A stretch of 34,685 bases of DNA from positions 1-34,685 of IMG/VR virus record IMGVR_UViG_3300025083_000115. One strand, given 5' to 3'. Positions 28,127 through 34,685 of this stretch are shown here, piece by piece. The notes under the pieces are model-generated. The model did no database searches, was not told the origin of the DNA, and saw only the letters and a list, made by a program, of their open reading frames with translations. The translations under genes and the position numbers were made by a program. Position 1 is the stretch's first letter. Each line of letters begins with the position of its first letter. The DNA is from a virus.

Positions 28127-28630
28127 TTATTCTATAATTTTATGTCCACCAAATGATGTAGTGTAAATATTAGTTGCTTCAATTTTTGTTGTATAACTTC
28201 CACTACCTTCTGCATCTACATTGACATAAACTTCTAAATAATCTCCAGCAGATAAGTCTAAATGTAATTGATTTCCTACAGAAAATTGTAATCCAAAACC
28301 TGCATTTCTTGGGTCAATATAATTTTGAGCTACTACTGAACCATTTTTATATAATTTTGTTGCCATTAAAATTAATCTACTTGGGTCTGTAGAACCCATT
28401 GCGTTATAGTGAATAAAATATTTTCCACCTTTTCCAGTTGGAACTGTAAAACGATAATTTGTTGTATTATCAAAAGCACTATCAGTATCAAATTCTTTTT
28501 GATTAAAAGGAACTTTAGTATTAGACCCATCAGTAACAGTAACATCGTCATCTAAATAAGCATAAAAAGCTGGAGTGTTTCCTATCGCACCACTTGTAAT
28601 ACTATCTGCTATTAATTTTGTTATTGCCAT
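28127..28630 (-). CDS. C1q-like jelly-roll tail protein, short form
   Basis: 167 residues. TPAFYAYLDD, FNQKEFDTDSAFDNTTNYRF, TVPTGKGGKYFIHYN, LYKNGS, LSAGDYLEVYV and a terminal FGGHKIIE make up a C1q/TNF-like jelly-roll, a receptor-binding fold often used by phage fibres. The same words occur in the C-terminal part of 28643-29434, so these are paralogues; this one has only a short N-terminus (MAITKLIADSITSGAIGN). The rather strong AAGGAGGAA lies downstream for the next gene. Confidence 0.72.
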   Translation of the reverse strand: MAITKLIADSITSGAIGNTPAFYAYLDDDVTVTDGSNTKVPFNQKEFDTDSAFDNTTNYRFTVPTGKGGKYFIHYNAMGSTDPSRLILMATKLYKNGSVVAQNYIDPRNAGFGLQFSVGNQLHLDLSAGDYLEVYVNVDAEGSGSYTTKIEATNIYTTSFGGHKIIE

Positions 28631-28642
28631 AATTTATTTTCC

Positions 28643-29434
28643 TTATTCTATAATTTTATATCCAAAAAAATACATAGCTTGTGTATTTGCATAAGTATCT
28701 CTATTACCACCAAAATAATCATGTCTTAAATAAACTTCATAATAATCTCCTTCTGAAGCATCATCTATAATTTGTGTTTTTCTAACTCCATAATGTTGGT
28801 TAGCATCTAAATCATATGAAATAATAGTTGAACCATTTTTATTTATTTGAATACTTAAATGGTTAAAATCATTTCCATCGTTAATAGCACCAGAACAACA
28901 TAAAAAATATTTACCAGCATGACCAGATGGAACGGTAAAACGATAATTAGTTGAAGCATCATAAGCAGAATTTGTATCGTATGTTTCAACATTATATTGA
29001 ATTTTAGTATCAGTATTATTTGGAATTGATTGTGCAGAATTTCTTTTTGCTAAAAAACTTGGAGTGTTATCTCCACCAGCAACAGCAAATGTGTTATCTC
29101 CTCTTAGGAATGTAGTTGCGTCTTTTGTACCAGTAGCAGTTAGTTGAGATAAACCAACACTTGAGTTTGGTGGATTTACAGTTTGAACAGCTTTACCTAA
29201 ATACACACAGTACATATCATCAGATGATGATGTAGCTTCTGTTAGTGTTAATGTAGTACCACTTGCAGAATATGCAGTTGTAGGTTCTTGTCTTACAAAG
29301 TTAATAAATAATGCTAACTCATTTGCATTAGTAACTGGATTATCCAATGTGTAAGATGTAGTCGCACTTGTAGTGAAGTCTTGCTTAGCAAAACTTGTGT
29401 AACTTAATGCTGGTTGGTTTCCAATAAAAGGCAT
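28643..29434 (-). CDS. Tail protein with adaptor N-terminus and C1q-like C-terminus
   Basis: 263 residues. Residues 1-100 (MPFIGNQPALSYTSF...ELALFINFVRQEPTTAYSA...YCVYLGKAVQ) are an attachment domain like that of 26866-27780. A shared linker, SQLTATGTKDATTFLRGDN, follows, then a C1q-like jelly-roll (about 130-263; YDASTNYRFTVPSGHAGKYF, INKNGS, EGDYYEVYLRHD, FFGYKIIE). It is probably a short tail fibre or fibre tip. Confidence 0.72.
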   Translation of the reverse strand: MPFIGNQPALSYTSFAKQDFTTSATTSYTLDNPVTNANELALFINFVRQEPTTAYSASGTTLTLTEATSSSDDMYCVYLGKAVQTVNPPNSSVGLSQLTATGTKDATTFLRGDNTFAVAGGDNTPSFLAKRNSAQSIPNNTDTKIQYNVETYDTNSAYDASTNYRFTVPSGHAGKYFLCCSGAINDGNDFNHLSIQINKNGSTIISYDLDANQHYGVRKTQIIDDASEGDYYEVYLRHDYFGGNRDTYANTQAMYFFGYKIIE

Positions 29435-29441
29435 TAATCTC

Positions 29442-29768
29442 CTATGTACTTATTGCATCTACTGTTGATACCCAAACGTCTAAAGATGAAGCTGTATCTG
29501 ATATTACTTTTAAAGCATCTCCAGATTGAACTACAAATTTAGCTCCACCATCTAATACTTGTAATGATGAACCACTTGGTATTGGTGCATCTTTAATTAA
29601 ATAAATATCGTTTGAACCATCGTTTATATAAACTGATGCTACAACAGCTGATGTTGTTATATTAGCAACTGATATACCTACAACAGTATCATAACTGTCT
29701 GAAGTAAATAGAGTTGCTGCAGATGTACCTACATCGTTGCTTGTGTATCGTCTAAAGTTCTGTGCCAT
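29442..29768 (-). CDS. Small beta-rich tail protein
   Basis: 108 residues, beta-rich and without Cys: NFRRYTSNDVGTSAATLF, VVGISVANITTSAVVASVYI, then GGAKFVVQSGDALKVISD. Such proteins occur after the fibre gene in marine podoviruses; a role as fibre-binding or tail decoration protein is inferred. No enzyme motif. Confidence 0.6.
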   Translation of the reverse strand: MAQNFRRYTSNDVGTSAATLFTSDSYDTVVGISVANITTSAVVASVYINDGSNDIYLIKDAPIPSGSSLQVLDGGAKFVVQSGDALKVISDTASSLDVWVSTVDAIST

Positions 29769-29780
29769 ATATTCTCCTTA

Positions 29781-31274
29781 CTATAAAGCGATTGCCATTG
29801 CAATGCTAAATCCATTAGTTGCAAAATTACTTGTGTCTGTTGCTTCTACATTATTCCATGCAGAACCATCCCAATATTTAAGTACGTTACCAGTTGTATT
29901 GAAATATAATGCACCATCAATTAATGCGTCTCCATCATTATCTGTTGCAGGGTCGCTAGATTTTGGACCAAGATAACGATCATCAAAATTGTCGTATGCT
30001 AATTCTGCAGCAGTTTGAGCTGTTTGAGCTGCCGTAGCCGAAGTCGCAGCATTGGTAGCTTGAGTGGTTGCCGTAGTAGCCGAAGTTCCAGCATTGGTTT
30101 CAGAAGTCGATGCGTTTGACGCAGACGTTGAAGCAGCACTAGCACTTGATGAAGCATTACTTGCACTCGTTGAAGCATTTGATTCAGAAGTCGAAGCAGC
30201 AGAAGCCGATGAAGCAGATGCTGTAGCAGAGTTTGCAGAGTTAGTAGCTGAAGTTGCAGATGCCGTAGCAGAAGTTGCAGAATTAGTTGCACTAGTTGCA
30301 GCTTGTGTAGTGGGAGCATCCCAAGATGAACCATTGTAAAATCTAATATCGTTGTCTGTTGAATTGTAGTACATTGCACCTTCAACAAGAGCATCTCCAT
30401 CATTGTCTAAAGTTGGATCGCTTGATTTAGTTCCTAAGAATCTGTCATCAAAACTATCAAAACTGTTAGCAGCATTAGTTGCCGAAGTAGATGCTTCACT
30501 TGCTTTTGTAGTTGCAGTTGTTGCACTTGTTGCTGCATTGGTTTCACTTGTAGCAGCAGCAGTAGCACTAGCAGCAGCATTAGTAGCACTTGTTGTAGCA
30601 CTAGCTGCATCTACCAAAAGATCCCATTTAGCACTATCTGTATTTGTAGTTAAAGGTTCTACACCAGAAGATGTATGACCTGTGTTACATAAAAATATAT
30701 TATTTGTTGATGTATCTTTTACAATATCTCTAGCATTGTAAGTAGTTGATGCAGACCAATCACCTTGAAAAGTTCCTAGTTCTTGTGATACAACAAGTTC
30801 ACCATTATCATCAAAACCAAAAATCTTTCCTGCTCTTTCAGTTGCACCAACAGCAAATTCTGTAGATGTCATTGTGTTTGTTCTTGATAATTTAATTGAT
30901 CTATCTATTTCTTCTTGCAACTGTTGAATTGCCATCATAGATCTATCTAATCCTTCTTCATGACTTTCTGCAGGGAATGGATCATTAGCAATATAATCGA
31001 TTGCTTGTGTTTGTGGTGATGCTCTTCTTATAACCACAGTTTCTGTTGCAGTTGGAATGTTACCAGATGTAAATACAATAGTTCCACCAGAAGCAGAACC
31101 TGCACCTGTTACCGTATAATGTGTAGTTAAAGTCTTAACTGTTTCAGTAGCTGAAGCATCCCTAATAATAACTTGAAGATCAGCATCTGCGAATACTTTA
31201 AATGTATAGTTGAAGGTATCTAAAGTACCATTTCCAGAGTAGGAGTTTTTTACTGTAGTAGATGATATTGTCAT
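29781..31274 (-). CDS. Tail fibre, T7 gp17-like N-terminus
   Basis: 497 residues (T7 gp17 has 553). Residues 1-135 (NGTLDTFNYTFKVFADADLQ... QTQAIDYIANDPFPAESHEE) are the T7-type fibre attachment domain. Residues 171-215 (GDWSASTTYNARDIVKDTST) look like a small carbohydrate-binding-like module. Two long Ala/Ser/Thr stretches (about 223-270 and 321-425) form repeat stalks. Two copies of a module, DDRxLGxKSSDPxxDNDGDA with YYN/YFN and a Trp-Asp/Asn end, lie at about 275-320 and 428-478. It ends in NGFSIAMAIAL. It would bind the host surface at the tail. Confidence 0.85.
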   Translation of the reverse strand: MTISSTTVKNSYSGNGTLDTFNYTFKVFADADLQVIIRDASATETVKTLTTHYTVTGAGSASGGTIVFTSGNIPTATETVVIRRASPQTQAIDYIANDPFPAESHEEGLDRSMMAIQQLQEEIDRSIKLSRTNTMTSTEFAVGATERAGKIFGFDDNGELVVSQELGTFQGDWSASTTYNARDIVKDTSTNNIFLCNTGHTSSGVEPLTTNTDSAKWDLLVDAASATTSATNAAASATAAATSETNAATSATTATTKASEASTSATNAANSFDSFDDRFLGTKSSDPTLDNDGDALVEGAMYYNSTDNDIRFYNGSSWDAPTTQAATSATNSATSATASATSATNSANSATASASSASAASTSESNASTSASNASSSASAASTSASNASTSETNAGTSATTATTQATNAATSATAAQTAQTAAELAYDNFDDRYLGPKSSDPATDNDGDALIDGALYFNTTGNVLKYWDGSAWNNVEATDTSNFATNGFSIAMAIAL

Positions 31275-31292
31275 ATTAACTATTTCTATATA

Positions 31293-34200
31293 TTATTTTG
31301 CAAAGTAATCAACTATCATATTATTAACATTTTTAACACCTAAAGCATTTTGTGCAATAAATATAGATAGCATTCTTCTCATTTCACTTTGACTTGGTTT
31401 ATAATTTGGATCTGTTATTGATTTAACTAATCCTCTACTAGTGTTTATTATATTATCAGCTAAATCAAATGATGGAATACCACTTAATAAATTAGATGAT
31501 AATTCTGTATTTCTACCATAACCAAATAAGTTTTCATCTGATACAAAATAATATGCACTTTCAGCAACACCTGGAATTAAAGTAGACCAAGATGATCTAA
31601 GAAAAGATATTTTTGCTATTTCATCTGGTGCTAATCTTTTCTTTAAATACTCATCTCTATCTCTCATACCAAAAGAATTTATGTATATTTGTGCAGAAGC
31701 AAATGTACCAGCACCAATCATTGAAGATATAAACCTTGAATAAGTTTCGTAATCTTGACCTCTTGTTTGATGAAGAGTGTACAATCCATTAAGTAATTGT
31801 TTTTCATAAGCACCTAAACTAAACATTCTAAATTGAACAATGAGTTTTACAAAATCTTTTGTAAACCATTTGTGCATAGATGCTAAATCATTTCTTTGAA
31901 CCACTCTATCTATCCATCTGTTTAATCCAACAATATAACTTGATCTTGCATCAACATCCCAATTATCTAAACCTATTGAATCTACAAAACCTTTTTCATT
32001 TATAATAGAATGTTTGTTTATATTTTTTGCAATTTTATTAAATTCAGTTTCGGTCCAACCAAGTTGTCTATATCTAACTTGATCGCCTAATTTTAATTTA
32101 TTATATATTTTAGTTGTACCTAAATCTTTTGCTAATTTTTTTACATTTTCTACAATCTTTACAGATAATGCTTTTCCAGACCAAACTTGTGAAAGCATAG
32201 TCATAGGATTTAAAAGAGAAGCATCTGCTAAAACTCTTTTTGCTTTTGCTGAATTATATTCCACTTCGTTAAATAGTGTTGCTTTATCATCTACTAACAT
32301 ATCATCTTGACCTTCAAGTCTAGCAGTAGGAGAGTTCATAAATTTATCTTGACCCATTGACATACCTGTTGCACGAAGTTCTTTTATTAATGGATCTTTA
32401 ATATCAACTTCACCAGCTCTTAAATTATTAAAAATAGTTTCCATTTGTGGCATTGCTTTTAATGCAGTAGTCCAACCTACCTCACCTAAAGCACCATAAA
32501 GTTCAGCACCTTGAGCAAAACCTACTTGACCAAACAATCTTAAAAAATTGTAGTCTCCAATTAATCTTGCTATTCTTCTTAGTTTATCTCCTTTAGGATC
32601 AGATTTTTCTAATGGATTTCTTTTACCTAATAAAGATGCAGTAACAACATCTATAATTGCTAAGTGATCATCCAAATCATCATACTTAACATCTGGTTTT
32701 TTATTTCTATTTCTAACTCTGTTTAAAAAATTAGTTAAATCTCTTTTATTTTTAAATCCACCAAATCTAGCCATTGCTGCTTGACCAATAACTTGATTAG
32801 CATATCGAACAGTAATTCTTTCAGCATTTCTATCCATTAAATTTTTAAGAGATATAGATTTTACTTTTCCAGTTTTAGTTGATTTAACATCTGTCTTTAT
32901 ATTTATATCAAATGGTAATCTTCTTTTAGCATTTGAATCTAATTTTTTTTGTTCTTCTTTAAATTTTTCTTTAGGTGTTAATTCTCTTTTACCCATCTTA
33001 CCCATGATCTCATCTATTTGTTCTTTTGTTAAATCTAACTCTTCTAAAAATTCTTTCATACCAGCTTCATCTGTTCCTTGAAAAGCTCTAGCAAAAACAA
33101 CATCTAATCCATCATAATCAAACTTATTAGATATTTTTTTAACAATACCTTTAATCATTCTTTCAAAAGTTTTTGGTTTTATATTTGGTCTTATTTTTTC
33201 TAAAGCATTTGCATAAACTTTATAAATTTGTTCTAATCCATATTCGTCAATATTTTCTATAAGTTTTGATGTGCTGTGAACATGAGGAAAATAATTTTGA
33301 ATTGGAGATTTACCCACATCACTCCAACCATCTCTTCCAGAATCTTTTGCTATTTCTAAAACATTTTTATAAACTGATCTTAAATGATTTGCATGAGATT
33401 TCATTTCTGGTGTTAAGTATTTTAAAAATTCAGATGTCTCTGGAAACTCAGCAGCATCTGCTATAATTTCTTGAAACATTTCATTTGCACGATAAGTTCC
33501 ATTTTTTTTTATAGAAGGATTTTGTTTTAAAAAAGAAAGAAAAGCAGTATCTCTAGTTTTTTGAAACGGATCCATTACTGCTCTAAATTCAATATCTTTA
33601 TATTCCAACATTGTAGCACCCTTAGCTCCAACAATTGGATCTGGAAACATAAGTTGAGCAAGAAGTTTTATTTCATTATCTGGAGATTTATTTAAAGATG
33701 ATGACATACTAAATCTAAGAATAGGAAAAACACCAAACAATTTTGCTTTACCTTCTCTCCATGCTTTTTCATATTTAGAAATTGAATCTTCATCTGTATC
33801 TAATATTGATGCAACTTTAGCATCATCTGTTACTGTAAAATCATATTTGTTTGGAATATTTGGTTGTAATTTTTTTCTATTATTCATGTATTCTTTATTT
33901 GGTTTTTCTCCTATAGAAGATGCAAAATTATTAACTTCTTCTAATTCTAAATCATCCATTGCTTTCTTTGCAATTAAATCCATATTATTCATTTTTTTTG
34001 CTATATCTTTAGGTATTCCTCTTGATGCTGCACCAAAACCAGTACCTAAAACAAAACCACCATACATAGCATACTTAATATCTTCTACATTTTTCATTGG
34101 ATCTATTGCAACTAAACCAGATTCTATTACAGCATTTTCAACTCCAACTAAGGCTCCATACTTTAAAGCTCTATATATTCTAGCCATTTTACCACCATAA

Positions 34201-34679
34201 ATAGCTGGAGCTATTAATCCACCACTACCAATAGATAAAGCAATAGCAGGTAAATCAGCTGTTGCTGCAACCATTCTTGCAGAAAAACCTTTCCAACCCA
34301 TGTTATTTAAATTATCTTCTACATCTAATCTTTCTTGAACTTGTTTATCTAAAAAATAAAAATGATCTTTTGATTTAGCATCTAAATAAACACCTCTTAA
34401 ATATTCTGGTCTTGATTCAATTATATCAAACTCTTCTTGAGAAGGTTCGTAATTAAGATCTCTATCAAATTCATTTTTATTATATATTTTTTTAAAAGTA
34501 GATACTCCTAAATTGTCTATATTAAAAGCATCAGTTAATGCTTGACCATAAGAATATGTTCCTTTTGAATCTCTTTGCTGCTTATCTAAAAAATAAGCTA
34601 CATCTGTAGGTATTCTGGAAGTTGGTTTTCCTAATCCAAGTTCATCACTAACAAATTTAATATCTTTTTTTTTTTTCAA
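31293..34679 (-). CDS. Internal virion protein, T7 gp16-like (3' part; starts at 169 across the join)
   Basis: The main part of a 1,141-residue protein (T7 gp16 has 1,318). Helical, Lys- and Asp-rich, with a Gly/Ala/Ile-rich hydrophobic stretch near residues 135-220 that might insert in membranes (PAIALSIGSGGLIAPAIYGG; MYGGFVLGTGFGAASRGIP). Position after the gp15-like gene and length support the assignment to the ejected internal core. I see no transglycosylase motif at its N-terminus, which T7 gp16 has. In this window it seems to begin with TTG at 34679, but only because of a 12-T copy of the end repeat; the 11-T copy extends it to ATG 169. Confidence 0.75.
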   Translation of the reverse strand: MKKKKDIKFVSDELGLGKPTSRIPTDVAYFLDKQQRDSKGTYSYGQALTDAFNIDNLGVSTFKKIYNKNEFDRDLNYEPSQEEFDIIESRPEYLRGVYLDAKSKDHFYFLDKQVQERLDVEDNLNNMGWKGFSARMVAATADLPAIALSIGSGGLIAPAIYGGKMARIYRALKYGALVGVENAVIESGLVAIDPMKNVEDIKYAMYGGFVLGTGFGAASRGIPKDIAKKMNNMDLIAKKAMDDLELEEVNNFASSIGEKPNKEYMNNRKKLQPNIPNKYDFTVTDDAKVASILDTDEDSISKYEKAWREGKAKLFGVFPILRFSMSSSLNKSPDNEIKLLAQLMFPDPIVGAKGATMLEYKDIEFRAVMDPFQKTRDTAFLSFLKQNPSIKKNGTYRANEMFQEIIADAAEFPETSEFLKYLTPEMKSHANHLRSVYKNVLEIAKDSGRDGWSDVGKSPIQNYFPHVHSTSKLIENIDEYGLEQIYKVYANALEKIRPNIKPKTFERMIKGIVKKISNKFDYDGLDVVFARAFQGTDEAGMKEFLEELDLTKEQIDEIMGKMGKRELTPKEKFKEEQKKLDSNAKRRLPFDINIKTDVKSTKTGKVKSISLKNLMDRNAERITVRYANQVIGQAAMARFGGFKNKRDLTNFLNRVRNRNKKPDVKYDDLDDHLAIIDVVTASLLGKRNPLEKSDPKGDKLRRIARLIGDYNFLRLFGQVGFAQGAELYGALGEVGWTTALKAMPQMETIFNNLRAGEVDIKDPLIKELRATGMSMGQDKFMNSPTARLEGQDDMLVDDKATLFNEVEYNSAKAKRVLADASLLNPMTMLSQVWSGKALSVKIVENVKKLAKDLGTTKIYNKLKLGDQVRYRQLGWTETEFNKIAKNINKHSIINEKGFVDSIGLDNWDVDARSSYIVGLNRWIDRVVQRNDLASMHKWFTKDFVKLIVQFRMFSLGAYEKQLLNGLYTLHQTRGQDYETYSRFISSMIGAGTFASAQIYINSFGMRDRDEYLKKRLAPDEIAKISFLRSSWSTLIPGVAESAYYFVSDENLFGYGRNTELSSNLLSGIPSFDLADNIINTSRGLVKSITDPNYKPSQSEMRRMLSIFIAQNALGVKNVNNMIVDYFAK

Positions 34680-34685
34680 ATAAAT
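34550..34685. repeat. Right copy of terminal direct repeat
   Basis: 136 bases that repeat positions 1-135, with one extra T in the run at 34665-34676 (12 against 11). Apart from that I see no difference. The extra T breaks the reading frame of the gp16-like gene across the join, so it is the likely error or a slippage variant. Confidence 0.9.

Noticed and set aside
29999-30678. Long open frames on both strands in the Ala/Ser/Thr-rich part of the tail fibre gene
   Set aside because: The repetitive GCA/TCT/ACT codons keep other frames free of stops. The products are pure Leu/Gln or Val/Ala/Glu repeats, and the fibre frame explains the region.
1-34685. Integrase, attachment sites, tRNA genes, phage RNA polymerase and DNA polymerase
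   Set aside because: None seen on either strand. All long frames are explained by structural, lysis, recombination and small unknown genes. Without a profile or tRNA search a diverged case could still be missed.

Overview
The window is the whole genome of a small, A+T-rich, tailed phage with a short, T7-type tail (podovirus architecture). Its first 135 bases recur as its last 136 (34550-34685), so it is a circularised or terminally redundant assembly with about 34,549 bp of unique sequence. Size, base composition, gene order and the absence of any phage RNA polymerase, DNA polymerase or integrase suggest a marine podovirus of the type infecting SAR11 (Pelagibacterales), in the style of HTVC010P. 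That host guess is an inference from layout and remembered family resemblance, not from a search.

Layout. (1) A single late block on the minus strand starts at 11917, runs leftward to base 1, crosses the end join and continues from 34679 down to 21077, about 25 kb. In transcription order it holds: a small conserved gene, large terminase, three small genes (two sharing a C-terminal motif), portal, a Bbp19-like protein, scaffold, major capsid protein, tail tubular proteins A and B, gp13/gp14/gp15/gp16-like internal virion proteins, the T7-type tail fibre, a set of accessory tail proteins rich in paralogues, a cassette of lysis and membrane genes (coiled-coil/membrane protein, PD-(D/E)XK-like protein, M15 peptidase endolysin, holin-like protein), and a run of very small Lys-rich proteins. 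(2) 11918-12404 is a noncoding regulatory region full of dyads and repeats. (3) 12405-15085 (+) is an array of small early genes joined by a recurring stop/Shine-Dalgarno/start sequence. (4) 15082-17853 (-) is a replication and modification module: small-terminase-like protein, a Cys/His protein, a winged-helix replication initiator with three palindromic iterons inside its gene, a possible nuclease, a Mom-like DNA-modification protein and two small genes. (5) 17940-21080 (+) is a recombination and replication module: RecB/Cas4-like exonuclease, ERF-type annealing protein, a DUF3310 protein and a DnaA-domain-like protein.

How it fits together. With no polymerases of its own, the phage probably relies on host RNA polymerase and the host replisome, recruited by the O-like initiator at its in-gene iterons and perhaps by the DnaA-like protein. 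Exonuclease plus annealing protein would support recombination-dependent replication and concatemer formation for packaging by the terminase. The Mom-like enzyme could protect the DNA from host nucleases. Genes are packed very tightly: many minus-strand neighbours overlap as TAATG or ATGA, which exposed several genes of 32-59 codons that length cut-offs would miss.

The points most worth checking are the lambda-O-like origin, the Mom-like gene, the four-copy tail-domain family, the 191-nt out-of-frame overlap of the small-terminase gene, and the one-base homopolymer difference between the two genome ends, which hides the true start of the largest gene.
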